Origin: an uncultured Enterococcus sp.
GTDB lineage: Bacteria > Bacillota > Bacilli > Lactobacillales > Enterococcaceae
DNA length: 51,756 nt
Direction: 5' to 3'
Assembly (NCBI RefSeq): GCF_913775425.1
Contig: NZ_CAJYIS010000050.1
Span: forward strand, 1-51,756
The position numbers were made by a program, and so were the translations under genes. Shown one piece after another: positions 39,401 through 48,993 of this stretch (position 1 is the stretch's first letter; each line of letters begins with the position of its first letter). The notes below the pieces were generated by a model. It was not told the DNA's origin. It saw nothing but the letters and a program-made list of their open reading frames with translations, and ran no database searches.

Positions 39401-42400
39401 ATGAGAGAATATCGTGTAATGGATGGGAATGAAGCGGCAGCGTATGTGTCGTATGCCTTTACTGAAGTTGCTGCCGTTTATCCTATTACTCCAAGTTCAC
39501 CAATGGCTGAATTGGTCGAACAATGGGCCGCGCAACAAAAGAAAAATATGTTTCACGAACCGGTCACGATCGTGGATATGCAATCTGAAGCAGGAGCAGC
39601 AGGGGCTGTACATGGTGCCTTAAAAACAGGAGCTTTAACAACCACGTATACCGCGTCGCAAGGATTATTATTGATGTTACCTAATATGTATAAAATCGCT
39701 GGAGAGTTGTTGCCAAGTGTGATTCACGTAGCGAGTCGAGCGTTGACGACTAATGCATTGAGTATTTTTGGGGATCATTCTGATGTGATGGCCGTGCGCC
39801 AAAGTGGTTATGCCATGCTAGCATCTAGTTCCGTTCAAGAAGCAATGGACCTTGCAGCGATTGCTCATCTAGCAACGATTACCAGTCGAATTCCTTTTGT
39901 GCATTTTTTCGATGGTTTTCGAACGAGTCATGAGATGCAAAAAATCGAAGTGCTACCTTATGCGCAATTGGAAAAATGGCTCGACAAAGAACAGCTTAAA
40001 GCGTTTAAAGCCGAAGCGATGAATCCGAATCATCCCACAGTAAGTGGTGTCAATCAAAATCCAGATGTTCATTTTCAGCAACGTGAAGCGCTAAACCAAC
40101 CTTATCAAGACGTGATTGCTACAGTTAAAGAATATTTTTCTAAGTTAAATGCTTTTCGTCAAACCGATTATGATGTGGCAAACTACTATGGTGATCCTAA
40201 AGCAACGCAAGTGATCATTGCCATGGGATCAATCACGGAAACGATTCGCCAAACTGTCGAATATCTACAGGCGAAAGGACGAAAAGTGGGCGTGGTATGT
40301 ATACGGTTATATCGTCCTTTTCCAGTAACAGATCTATTAGAAGTGGTGCCAAAGACTGTTGAAAAGATCGCTGTTCTAGACCGTAGTAAAGAAGCGACTG
40401 CTCCTGGAGAATCTTTACTGCTAGATGTAAAAAGTACTTTTTATGGTCAGGAGAATACGCCCATTATTATTGGTGCGCGTTACGGTCTAGGCGCAAAAGA
40501 TACACGACCAGAAGATATCAACGCTTTATTTGATGAGTTGGAAAAAGAGCAACCGCAAAAAGAAGTCACTTTAGGCATTGTAGACGACGTGACACACCTT
40601 TCGTTGAAAGTAGGAGCGACACTTGATCTCACACCAAGTACAATCAAGCAAGCAAAATTTTGGGGATTTGGTTCAGATGGAACAGTCAGTGCAAGTAAAT
40701 CAGCGATCAAAATCATTGGCGAACAAACAACGCAAAACGTTCAAGGCTATTTTTACTATGATTCAAAAAAATCAGGTGGATTGACGATTTCGCATCTACG
40801 TTATGGAAACGATGCGATCCGTTCAGAATATTTGATCACAAAAGCGGACTACGTTGCTTGCCATACGCCTGCTTACGTTCATCGTTATTCTTTATTAGAA
40901 GATTTGAAAACACAAGGTATTTTTGTCTTAAACACACCATGGACGGCAGAGCAACTGATGCGGGCACTGCCAACTGCATTAAAACGTGACTTGGCACGAA
41001 AACAGATACAGTTTTATACGATCAACGCTATGGAACTTGCGCAACGCTATGGTCTAGGTCGACATATCAATAAAATTATGGAAACGGTCTTCTTTTATTT
41101 AATGAATCCATGTCCCTTTACACAAGCAATGGAAGCGATGAAAGCTGAAATCAAACAAAAATACCGATATAAAACCGAGCAAGTCGTCGAAAACAATTTA
41201 GCGATTTTAGCAGAAGTCGTCAATAGTTTAAAAAAAGTCGCTGTGCCTAAAGAATGGGCAACATTGGAAGTCGACTCACATAAAAAGACAGCGACAGACG
41301 ACTATATGGAAAACGTGGCAAATCCAGTGCTGGAACAAAAAGGAGACCGCTTGCCTGTCTCGGCTTTTTCACCATCAACACGGCAAACCGGTCAGATGCC
41401 ATTGGGGACTGCTGCGTATGAAAAACGAGGGATCGCTTTAGAAGTTCCAGAGTGGTTTAGTGAACGTTGTACGATGTGTAATGAATGTGCTTTTGTCTGT
41501 CCACATGCAGCGATCCGCCCATTTTTATTAGACGAAGAAGAGGAACAAGCAGCTCCAGAAGGATTTATTACACGCAAGTTTCGAGGTAAGGATGGACTAT
41601 GGTATCGGATCCAAGTTTCAGTAGAAGATTGCACAGGATGTGGACTTTGCGTTGAGGCTTGTCCAGCAAAAGGCAAAGCGTTAGCAATGGTCCCTTATGA
41701 AACGAAAAAGCAAGAAGCGATTCATTGGGCGTTTGCGATGACATTGAAACAAAAAGAAAATCCCGTAAAAGTATCAAGTGTCATGGGATCACAATTCGAA
41801 CAACCGCTACTAGAATTTTCAGGTGCTTGTGCCGGTTGTGGTGAAACGCCTTATGTCAAATTGTTGACCCAATTATTTGGTGATCGGATGCTTGTGGCCA
41901 ATGCGACAGGTTGTTCTTCAATTTGGGGCGCTTCTTTTCCCACGACACCTTATACGACAACTGCGTCAGGTCAAGGACCGGCGTGGTCGAATTCATTATT
42001 AGAAGACAATGCTGAATTTGGCTATGGTATGCATATTGGCATAACAACTAGACGCCAAGCACTAGCGCGTCAGATCCATCTACTTGCAAAAAAAGCTCGC
42101 AATGTGTTTGAAAAAGAAACAGTACAATTGATGAAAGAGTTTATTGATCATTTAGCAGAAAGTGACGGAACCAAGCAACGCGCTGCAAAATTAAGACAAG
42201 CTTTGTACCATGAAACAGCTTTTGAAGTAGAGCGACAAGCCATATTAGCACAAGAAGATCTATTTGTGAAACCGAGTCAGTGGATCATCGGTGGTGACGG
42301 TTGGGCCTATGATATTGGCTATGGTGGATTGGATCATGTCATTGCAAGCGGTGCGGATGTCAATTTACTTGTGTTAGACAATGAAGTCTATTCAAATACA

Positions 42401-42985
42401 GGAGGACAAGTCTCAAAAGCCACCCCGAAACATGCTGTTGCAAAATTCGTATCAAACGGAAAAGCACAACGCAAAAAAGACCTAGGAAGAATCGCGATGA
42501 CGTATGAATCGGTCTATGTGGCTCAAATTTCATTTGCAGCTAGTCCGATACAGACGATCAAAGCGATTGAAGAAGCTGAAAAATTCCCTGGACCATCGAT
42601 TTTAATCGCCTATACGCCATGTATCGCGCATGGATTGATCGGTGGTATGCGACAAAGTCTAACCGAAGCCAAGTTGGCTGTTGAAAGCGGCTATTGGCCA
42701 CTGTATCGGTATCACCCAGAAACGAAACGATTTACTTTAGATACGAAACGGCCTAAATTCGAACGCTTAGAAGACTTTTTAACGTTACAATTGCGGTTTA
42801 AACAGGCGCAAAAAACCAAAACATTGACCCCGATGGTAAACGAATTGACCGAGCAAGTGACACAACGCTTTAGCTATTATGAAGGATTGACTGGTAAACG
42901 AAATCGTGAAGAAAAGTCAACTGAAGTCGATGAAGCGACCCAACGTCGTTTGGCCAGACGAGCTGCGCGAAAGCAGCGCGAGTAA
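39401..42985 (+). CDS. nifJ: Pyruvate:flavodoxin/ferredoxin oxidoreductase (PFOR)
   Basis: Encodes 1194 residues, the full single-chain length. Domain order: N-terminal pyrimidine-binding domain (1-250, AVYPITPSSPMAELVEQWA), domain II (about 265-390), the gamma domain with FWGFGSDGTVSASK (about 425), two [4Fe-4S] ferredoxin motifs (CTMCNECAFVCPH near 690 and CTGCGLCVEACP near 744), the proximal cluster Cys in CAGCGE (near 809) and the thiamine-diphosphate site GDGWAYDIGYGG with DNEVYSNTGGQVSKATP. It oxidises pyruvate to acetyl-CoA and CO2 with reduction of flavodoxin or ferredoxin. The C-terminus has an extra basic tail (RRLARRAARKQRE). GAGGAG precedes the ATG. Confidence 0.96.
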   Translation: MREYRVMDGNEAAAYVSYAFTEVAAVYPITPSSPMAELVEQWAAQQKKNMFHEPVTIVDMQSEAGAAGAVHGALKTGALTTTYTASQGLLLMLPNMYKIAGELLPSVIHVASRALTTNALSIFGDHSDVMAVRQSGYAMLASSSVQEAMDLAAIAHLATITSRIPFVHFFDGFRTSHEMQKIEVLPYAQLEKWLDKEQLKAFKAEAMNPNHPTVSGVNQNPDVHFQQREALNQPYQDVIATVKEYFSKLNAFRQTDYDVANYYGDPKATQVIIAMGSITETIRQTVEYLQAKGRKVGVVCIRLYRPFPVTDLLEVVPKTVEKIAVLDRSKEATAPGESLLLDVKSTFYGQENTPIIIGARYGLGAKDTRPEDINALFDELEKEQPQKEVTLGIVDDVTHLSLKVGATLDLTPSTIKQAKFWGFGSDGTVSASKSAIKIIGEQTTQNVQGYFYYDSKKSGGLTISHLRYGNDAIRSEYLITKADYVACHTPAYVHRYSLLEDLKTQGIFVLNTPWTAEQLMRALPTALKRDLARKQIQFYTINAMELAQRYGLGRHINKIMETVFFYLMNPCPFTQAMEAMKAEIKQKYRYKTEQVVENNLAILAEVVNSLKKVAVPKEWATLEVDSHKKTATDDYMENVANPVLEQKGDRLPVSAFSPSTRQTGQMPLGTAAYEKRGIALEVPEWFSERCTMCNECAFVCPHAAIRPFLLDEEEEQAAPEGFITRKFRGKDGLWYRIQVSVEDCTGCGLCVEACPAKGKALAMVPYETKKQEAIHWAFAMTLKQKENPVKVSSVMGSQFEQPLLEFSGACAGCGETPYVKLLTQLFGDRMLVANATGCSSIWGASFPTTPYTTTASGQGPAWSNSLLEDNAEFGYGMHIGITTRRQALARQIHLLAKKARNVFEKETVQLMKEFIDHLAESDGTKQRAAKLRQALYHETAFEVERQAILAQEDLFVKPSQWIIGGDGWAYDIGYGGLDHVIASGADVNLLVLDNEVYSNTGGQVSKATPKHAVAKFVSNGKAQRKKDLGRIAMTYESVYVAQISFAASPIQTIKAIEEAEKFPGPSILIAYTPCIAHGLIGGMRQSLTEAKLAVESGYWPLYRYHPETKRFTLDTKRPKFERLEDFLTLQLRFKQAQKTKTLTPMVNELTEQVTQRFSYYEGLTGKRNREEKSTEVDEATQRRLARRAARKQRE

Positions 42986-43008
42986 AAGAGGGTGTAGTCA
43001 ATAAGCTA

Positions 43009-43077
43009 CTTCTAAAAAAATCGCATATTTGATTTTTAAGAGTGTGACAATTTTCTGTCACACTTCTTTTTTACAGA
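43009..43077. repeat. Copy B of the dispersed hairpin element (nifJ terminator)
   Basis: It starts CTTCTAAAA and ends with AGTGTGACA (43041-43049) with TGTCACACT (43056-43064) followed by a T-run. It resembles copy A at 27677-27745 in order, spacing and sequence. It should terminate nifJ. Confidence 0.65.
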
Positions 43078-43141
43078 TGCAAAAAGTTTTTAAAAAATTT
43101 CGGAAAAAGTCATGATTTTGTTCAATTTTGAAAAACGCTTA

Positions 43142-43150
43142 TGTTATACT
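43142..43150 (+). promoter_or_regulatory. Extended -10 promoter of cdaA-cdaR-glmM
   Basis: TGTTATACT at 43142-43150, 39 bases before the cdaA start. No strong -35 is seen. Confidence 0.6.
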
Positions 43151-43189
43151 AAAAGTTGAAAAGTCTGAGAGCAAAGGAAGGCTTCATAT

Positions 43190-44083
43190 ATGTCAATTAA
43201 CTTATCGAATTTTTTTAATTTAGAACACTGGAAACAGTTTGTTTCCGTTGATTTTTTATCTTGGGATTTTGCCATTAATTTACTAGATATTCTAGTGGTT
43301 TGGTTTATTTTATATAAATTGATTCAATTGGTTCGCGGAACGAAAGCGATCCAATTATTAAAAGGGGTTGCGGTCTTTATCGCAACACGTTTTGTAGCAG
43401 AGCTGATTGGGCTACATACACTTTCATGGCTGATGGATCAAGTTATCACGTATGGTGTGATCGCCGCTATCGTCATTTTTCAACCAGAGATTCGCCGTGG
43501 GTTAGAGCATTTAGGCCGGACTTCGTTTTTTAGTTCGACGAAATCAAATAAACGTCAAGATGAGCAAATGATTTTAGCGTTTGATAAAGCGATCCAATAT
43601 ATGTCAAAACGAAAAATCGGAGCATTAGTGACGATCGAACGTAATACCGGATTAGAAGAATATATTGAAACCGGGATTCCTGTCGATGCAGATATCAGTG
43701 GAGAATTGTTGATCAATATCTTTATCCCAAATACACCACTACACGATGGTGCTGTGATTATTCGCGATGGTAAAATCAGTGTCTGTTGTGCATATTTGCC
43801 TTTATCTGAGAGCTTGTTGATTCCAAAAGAGTTTGGAACACGGCACCGTGCAGCAGTGGGTGTCTCTGAGGTAAGTGATGCGGTAACGTTTATCGTATCT
43901 GAAGAGACTGGGGATGTGAGCATCACCATGAACAACCAATTATTACCTGGTCTGACTCGCGAAGAATATTTAGCGATCTTACGTCGTGAATTGATTCCAA
44001 ATGAAGAAAAAACTGTTAAAAAACCTTTTTATAAGGTCTTCATCGATGAGATGAATCGCTTGAGTAAAAAGGGGGATAAATAA
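43190..44083 (+). CDS. cdaA: Diadenylate cyclase CdaA
   Basis: Encodes 297 residues. Three N-terminal transmembrane helices (about 28-48, 57-75 and 82-100), a short coiled linker, then the DAC domain with the catalytic DGA (186-188, TPLHDGAVIIRDG) and RHR (218-220, FGTRHRAAVGVSE). It makes the second messenger c-di-AMP from two ATP at the membrane. GGAAGG precedes the ATG. Its stop overlaps the cdaR start by one base. Confidence 0.98.
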   Translation: MSINLSNFFNLEHWKQFVSVDFLSWDFAINLLDILVVWFILYKLIQLVRGTKAIQLLKGVAVFIATRFVAELIGLHTLSWLMDQVITYGVIAAIVIFQPEIRRGLEHLGRTSFFSSTKSNKRQDEQMILAFDKAIQYMSKRKIGALVTIERNTGLEEYIETGIPVDADISGELLINIFIPNTPLHDGAVIIRDGKISVCCAYLPLSESLLIPKEFGTRHRAAVGVSEVSDAVTFIVSEETGDVSITMNNQLLPGLTREEYLAILRRELIPNEEKTVKKPFYKVFIDEMNRLSKKGDK

Positions 44084-45189
44084 TGTTAAAAACGAAGCGG
44101 CGCAAAAATATTTTTTATGCAGTGATTTCGTTATTGTTTACCTTAGTGTTATTTTTTAATGCAAATGGATCGACATTACAAGGAAATATCATTCCCGCAC
44201 CAACAAGTTATGAGGAAACGTTAAAAGAAATTGCGATCCAACCACAATATGACTCTAATAAATATTTTATTCAAGGATTTACACCAACCGTAACGGTCAA
44301 ATTAAAAAGTGATAATCGGGTCCAATTGAATACGGAACTGAATACCGAAACGCGTAATTTTAGAGTGATCGCAGACCTTGATGGACTAGAGCCTGGAACA
44401 CATGAAGTCGCACTCAAGGTCGAAAACTTAAGTAGTGGCGTCAGTGCAACACTTGAAACCAAAACGATCACTGTCACAATCGAGAAAAAAGTCACCAAAA
44501 CATTTGATGTCAAAACAGATTTATCGCAAGCAAATTTGCAAGATGGCTATGAATTAGGTAAAATAGCAATCGAACCGAGTACAGTGTCGGTAACGACGGG
44601 CGAAGAAACAGTAAAAGAAATCGACCAAGTGCTTGTATCTGCCAATTCGATCGTCAATGCGACCAAAGATATCAATGCAAAATTAGCTGTAGCAGCGGTA
44701 GATGCGAATGGTCAAAAGTTACCGGTCGTGATTTCACCAGAACAAGTGACCGTAAACGCAACCGTCACACTGCCTTCTAAGCAAGTGCCGATCACGGTCG
44801 TGCCAACGGGAGAGATGGCTACAAGTCTATCATCGATCGATTATGAGTTAAATGAATACAATGTGACGGTAAGTGGTGAACAAGCAGCACTTGATCAAGT
44901 CACGCAAGTTTCGGTATCGGTCGATATCGACAATGTAGTCAAACAAACTCAAGTCACGACACCAGTCGATGTACCAGAAGGAGTCGAAGTATCACCAAAT
45001 GAAGTGACGGTAACGATCAAACCTGTACAAAAGCCAACAACAAGTACCACCTCGTCTAGTCGTGCGCAAACATCGGCTGCTTCTAGCAGTTCAACAAGCA
45101 CTAATGAAACGACAGCAAGTACGACTAGTGAAACAGAAACTAGTACGTCAGTGTCTGAAGAAGTCGTTACTAGCGAAACCACAAATTGA
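44083..45189 (+). CDS. cdaR: CdaA regulatory protein CdaR (YbbR domains)
   Basis: Encodes 368 residues. One transmembrane helix at about 8-26, then an extracytoplasmic part with repeated YbbR domains (about 55-135, 140-225, 230-315), each with segments of the form VTVTIEKKVTKTFDVKTD. The last ~50 residues are a Ser/Thr-rich tail, likely wall-spanning and disordered. In Firmicutes it binds CdaA and tunes its activity. Start ATG within AAATAATG with AAGGGGG upstream. Confidence 0.95.
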   Translation: MLKTKRRKNIFYAVISLLFTLVLFFNANGSTLQGNIIPAPTSYEETLKEIAIQPQYDSNKYFIQGFTPTVTVKLKSDNRVQLNTELNTETRNFRVIADLDGLEPGTHEVALKVENLSSGVSATLETKTITVTIEKKVTKTFDVKTDLSQANLQDGYELGKIAIEPSTVSVTTGEETVKEIDQVLVSANSIVNATKDINAKLAVAAVDANGQKLPVVISPEQVTVNATVTLPSKQVPITVVPTGEMATSLSSIDYELNEYNVTVSGEQAALDQVTQVSVSVDIDNVVKQTQVTTPVDVPEGVEVSPNEVTVTIKPVQKPTTSTTSSSRAQTSAASSSSTSTNETTASTTSETETSTSVSEEVVTSETTN

Positions 45190-45220
45190 GTTTTTTGAAT
45201 AAGAGAGGATATAGGACATT

Positions 45221-46576
45221 ATGGGAAAATATTTTGGAACCGACGGAGTTAGAGGAGAAGCCAATACTGAACTAACACCAGAATTAGCCTTTAAATTAGG
45301 CCGTTGTGGCGGATATGTATTAAGCCAACATGAAAGTGCTGACCGCACACCACGCGTATTAGTAGGGCGAGATACACGAATTTCTGGTCAAATGTTAGAA
45401 AATGCCTTAATCGCAGGCTTGCTTTCAGTGGGGATCGAAGTCTTTCAACTAGGGGTGATTTCAACACCAGGTGTCGCATACTTAACACGCTTGCAAAAAG
45501 CGAGCGCAGGTGTGATGATTTCAGCATCACATAACCCTGCACAAGATAATGGGATCAAATTTTTTGGAAGTGACGGTTTTAAATTAGTTGACGACCAAGA
45601 AGCAGAAATCGAAGCATTATTGGATGCACCGGAAGATACACTACCTCGTCCTTCATCAACTGGGTTAGGCACGGTAGAAGAATATCCTGAAGGACTAATG
45701 AAGTATTCACAATTTTTAGTTCAAACGATTCCAAGTGATCTTTCAGGTTTGACGGTTTGTATCGACGCGGCAAATGGCGCGACAGCATCAAGTGTCAATC
45801 GTTTATTTGCCGATTTAGAGACAGATTTTTATACGATGGGAACGTCACCAGATGGATTAAACATCAATGATGGTGTAGGCTCAACCCATCCTGAAACATT
45901 AGCTGCGATGGTTGTTGAAAAACAAGCCGATGCTGGTCTGGCATTTGATGGTGATGGTGATCGCGTAATCGCGGTAGATGAATTAGGGAACATTATCGAT
46001 GGCGATAAAATTATGTATATCTGCGCAAAATATCTTGCGGAAAAGAAACGTCTAAAACACGATACGATCGTGACGACAGTTATGAGTAATCTCGGGTTTC
46101 ATAAAGCGGTAGAACAAATTGGTCTAAAAGATGTGATCACTCAAGTTGGGGATCGCTATGTCGTAGAAGAGATGCGCAAAAATGACTACAATTTTGGTGG
46201 AGAACAGTCTGGACATATGATTTTCCTAGATTTTAATACAACTGGTGATGGGATGTTGTCTGGTATCCAATTGTTAAATGTCATGAAGGAAACTGGAAAG
46301 ACGTTATCTGAGTTAGCAGCAGAAGTTGAAATCTATCCTCAACAATTAGTCAATATCCGTGTATCGAATAAATATGGTGCAATGGACGTTCCAAAAATCA
46401 AAGCTGTAATCGAAGAAGCGGAACAAGAGATGAATGGAGAAGGTCGAATTTTAGTTCGTCCTTCTGGAACAGAACCGTTGTTACGCGTGATGGCAGAAGC
46501 GCCAACCGATGAAAAGGTTACGTACTATGTTGAAAAAATCGCGGCAGTCGTACGTGAAGAAATCGGTTTAGATTAA
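45221..46576 (+). CDS. glmM: Phosphoglucosamine mutase GlmM
   Basis: Encodes 451 residues. Active-site phosphoserine Ser103 in ISASHNP, metal-binding DGDGDR (about 246-251), sugar-binding GEQSGH and C-terminal phosphate-binding RPSGTEP. It converts glucosamine-6-phosphate to glucosamine-1-phosphate on the way to UDP-GlcNAc and peptidoglycan. GlmM of related species also binds CdaA and inhibits c-di-AMP synthesis. Third gene of the cdaA-cdaR-glmM operon. Confidence 0.98.
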   Translation: MGKYFGTDGVRGEANTELTPELAFKLGRCGGYVLSQHESADRTPRVLVGRDTRISGQMLENALIAGLLSVGIEVFQLGVISTPGVAYLTRLQKASAGVMISASHNPAQDNGIKFFGSDGFKLVDDQEAEIEALLDAPEDTLPRPSSTGLGTVEEYPEGLMKYSQFLVQTIPSDLSGLTVCIDAANGATASSVNRLFADLETDFYTMGTSPDGLNINDGVGSTHPETLAAMVVEKQADAGLAFDGDGDRVIAVDELGNIIDGDKIMYICAKYLAEKKRLKHDTIVTTVMSNLGFHKAVEQIGLKDVITQVGDRYVVEEMRKNDYNFGGEQSGHMIFLDFNTTGDGMLSGIQLLNVMKETGKTLSELAAEVEIYPQQLVNIRVSNKYGAMDVPKIKAVIEEAEQEMNGEGRILVRPSGTEPLLRVMAEAPTDEKVTYYVEKIAAVVREEIGLD

Positions 46577-46581
46577 CCTTA

Positions 46582-46621
46582 AAAAAGCTGTGAAGAGAAC
46601 CACTTCTCTCGCAGCTTTTTT
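46582..46621 (+). terminator. Terminator of cdaA-cdaR-glmM
   Basis: Outer stem AAAAAGCTG with CAGCTTTTT and inner AGAGAA with TTCTCT, separated by a small internal loop, then Ts. Confidence 0.85.
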
Positions 46622-46638
46622 GACTAATGGAGGGCATT

Positions 46639-48624
46639 ATGAAGACAAAATATAAGTTATGGAGCATCGGTGGAATCGCGATTTTATTCGGTGTAGGTGG
46701 TGCAACTTGGTATTACCAAACACATCAAGCACAAGCCAAAGCCAAAGAAGTTGTGACGGAGTTTACCCAAGCCTTGAGCCAACAAAAATTTACAGAACTC
46801 AGTCAATATGTGACAACAGATTCAATCAAAACAGCAGGGCTTAAAGAAGATGAGTTGGCGACGAAATATCAAAATATTTACCAAGGAATCGGAGTAACAG
46901 CAGTCAAAGTCGATCAGATGAAGACTACGAAACAACAAAAAGGATACGAAGTGTCTTACGAACTCACGTTAAGTACGTCATTAGGAAAATATACGGCGAC
47001 GTATCAAGCGCTGGTTGATACGAACAAGATAAAATGGACACCAGCTTTGATTTTCCCGGATATGACAAAAGACGATACGGTCTCTTATCAGCCGCTCTCA
47101 GCTACAAGAGGGCAAATATTCGATCGAAATCAGCAAGGTCTAGCAATCAATGATACGCTTGATCAAGTCGGAATTATTCCAGGACAGCTAGGAGAACAAA
47201 AAGAAAATGCGATCGCACAAATCGCAACTTTATATGGATTGACTAGTGAAGGAATCAACCAAACTTTAGCTCAAAGTTGGGTGACAGATGATGCTTTCGT
47301 ACCATTGAAAGTGACAAAAGACGCACCAAATGAAAACCTTTCTGGTGTGGAGATTAGACAAACTACAGGTCGTTATTATCCATTAGGAGAAGCCGCGGCG
47401 CAATTGATTGGCTACACAGGAGAAGTAACAGCAGAAGACTTGGAGAAAAATACAAAATTGGAAGCTGGGCAATTAATTGGACGATCAGGACTTGAACAAA
47501 CACTGGATGATACATTGCGTGGTCAAGACGGTGGTAAGATTGTTTTATTAGATCAAGATCAACAAGAAAAAAAAGTTTTGTTAGAAAAACAAGTCACCAA
47601 TGGTCAAGACGTTACATTGACTTTAGATAGCAATGCACAAAAAATCGCTTTTGAACATTTAGGGGGCAAAAAAGGATCTTCGGTTGCCACGATGCCTAAA
47701 ACTGGAGATCTACTAGCTTTGGCCAGTTCACCAAGCTATGATCCGAATAAAATGGCCAATGGTATCTCAACAGCAGACTACAATGCATATGCTGAAAATG
47801 AAGCCAAACCGTTTATCAGTCGCTTTGCGACACGTTATGCTCCGGGCTCGACTTTTAAAACGATTACGGCTGCTTTAGGAATCGATGCAAAAACGCTTGA
47901 TCCAGATCAAAAAATTGCGATCCCATCATTGAAATGGCAAAAAGATGACTCATGGGGAGATTATCAAGTGACCCGTGTCCAACAGACCGATGAAGTCAAT
48001 TTAAAAGATGCTTTGATGTATTCAGATAATATTTACTTTGCACAACAAACATTAAAAATGGGCGAAGCGACATTTAGAGAAGGATTGAATCGCTTTATTT
48101 TTGGAGAAACCCTTGATCTACCATTTGAGATGAAAGCCGCACAAATTTCAAATGCCGATCAATTTAATTCAGAGATTTTATTAGCGGATACGGGCTATGG
48201 GCAAGGCCAGTTATTGATCAGTCCAGTAGAGCAAGCAACGATGTATTCGGTATTTGCAAACGAAGGAAATTTGGTCTATCCACGATTACTACTTGATGCC
48301 AAAACAAAAACAAAAGACAATGTCATCAGTCAAGATGCAGTGAAGATCGTCGGTAGTGACTTGCGTGCAGTTGTGACGGAACCCACAGCCTTTGGGTATC
48401 GGTTAAATGCTTTAGGAATCGATGTCGCAGCTAAAACGGGTACGGCAGAAATCAAACAATCACAAGATGATACCACTGGAACAGAAAATAGTTTCTTATT
48501 TGCTTATGATTATGGCAAGCACAACTATTTGACTGTTAGCATGTTTGAAGACAGTGAAGGAGAGTATACGGCGATCAAACAAGCCGATGATCTACTTTCC
48601 TATCTTGCACAAACTTATCAATAA
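46639..48624 (+). CDS. pbp5: Low-affinity class B penicillin-binding protein (PBP5-like)
   Basis: Encodes 661 residues from ATG 46639 (MKTKYKLWS), with GGAGGG upstream; an ATG at 46627 has no site. One N-terminal transmembrane helix (7-27), a MecA_N/NTF2-like domain (about 30-145), a dimerisation domain (about 150-315) and the transpeptidase. Catalytic motifs: STFK (Ser404), SDN (462-464) and KTG (599-601). Spacing matches E. faecium PBP5 (Ser422, SDN480, KTG617) with a constant offset of 18. Such PBPs cross-link peptidoglycan and bind beta-lactams poorly, giving intrinsic tolerance to cephalosporins. It lies behind glmM here, not next to psr or ftsW. Confidence 0.93.
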   Translation: MKTKYKLWSIGGIAILFGVGGATWYYQTHQAQAKAKEVVTEFTQALSQQKFTELSQYVTTDSIKTAGLKEDELATKYQNIYQGIGVTAVKVDQMKTTKQQKGYEVSYELTLSTSLGKYTATYQALVDTNKIKWTPALIFPDMTKDDTVSYQPLSATRGQIFDRNQQGLAINDTLDQVGIIPGQLGEQKENAIAQIATLYGLTSEGINQTLAQSWVTDDAFVPLKVTKDAPNENLSGVEIRQTTGRYYPLGEAAAQLIGYTGEVTAEDLEKNTKLEAGQLIGRSGLEQTLDDTLRGQDGGKIVLLDQDQQEKKVLLEKQVTNGQDVTLTLDSNAQKIAFEHLGGKKGSSVATMPKTGDLLALASSPSYDPNKMANGISTADYNAYAENEAKPFISRFATRYAPGSTFKTITAALGIDAKTLDPDQKIAIPSLKWQKDDSWGDYQVTRVQQTDEVNLKDALMYSDNIYFAQQTLKMGEATFREGLNRFIFGETLDLPFEMKAAQISNADQFNSEILLADTGYGQGQLLISPVEQATMYSVFANEGNLVYPRLLLDAKTKTKDNVISQDAVKIVGSDLRAVVTEPTAFGYRLNALGIDVAAKTGTAEIKQSQDDTTGTENSFLFAYDYGKHNYLTVSMFEDSEGEYTAIKQADDLLSYLAQTYQ

Positions 48625-48639
48625 AACGAATAAAGAATT

Positions 48640-48681
48640 AAAAAAGAGAAAAAGTGAAATCGAATCTTTTTCTCTTTTTTT
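48640..48681 (+). terminator. Terminator after pbp5-like gene
   Basis: A 15-bp stem of AAAAAAGAGAAAAAG with CTTTTTCTCTTTTTT and an 11-base loop. Probably bidirectional in sequence, but only a plus-strand gene precedes it. Confidence 0.8.
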
Positions 48682-48696
48682 AAAAGGAGCCACACA

Positions 48697-48972
48697 ATGG
48701 AAATCATGACATTAAAACAATTAAAAACAACGATCGCAGCTTTGGAAGCTTCAGGTGTAGGCGAAGACACACCGATATTTTTAGATACTGGCTGGGATAG
48801 CATTCAAGAACTCGATCCTGATGCATTGACTGTAAAACAAGCAAGACCGTTCCAAATTCAAGATGTATTGACCAAAGAATACTATGGTGGCTTCGTATTA
48901 GAAGAAAAAGCGCATACCAAAGAAACGACCGGGGATAAACAAGATGTTCTTGTGTTTGACCATAAATATTAA
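48697..48972 (+). CDS. Small conserved-looking protein of unknown function
   Basis: Encodes 91 residues, with AAAGGAG at a proper distance from ATG 48697. No signal or membrane segment; the protein is acidic and soluble (TPIFLDTGWDSIQELDPDAL). I recognise no family. It lies 21 bases before sppA and starts right after the pbp5 terminator, so it could share a transcript with sppA. Confidence 0.75.
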   Translation: MEIMTLKQLKTTIAALEASGVGEDTPIFLDTGWDSIQELDPDALTVKQARPFQIQDVLTKEYYGGFVLEEKAHTKETTGDKQDVLVFDHKY

Positions 48973-48993
48973 ATGGAAGTAGAGGGATAAGAA

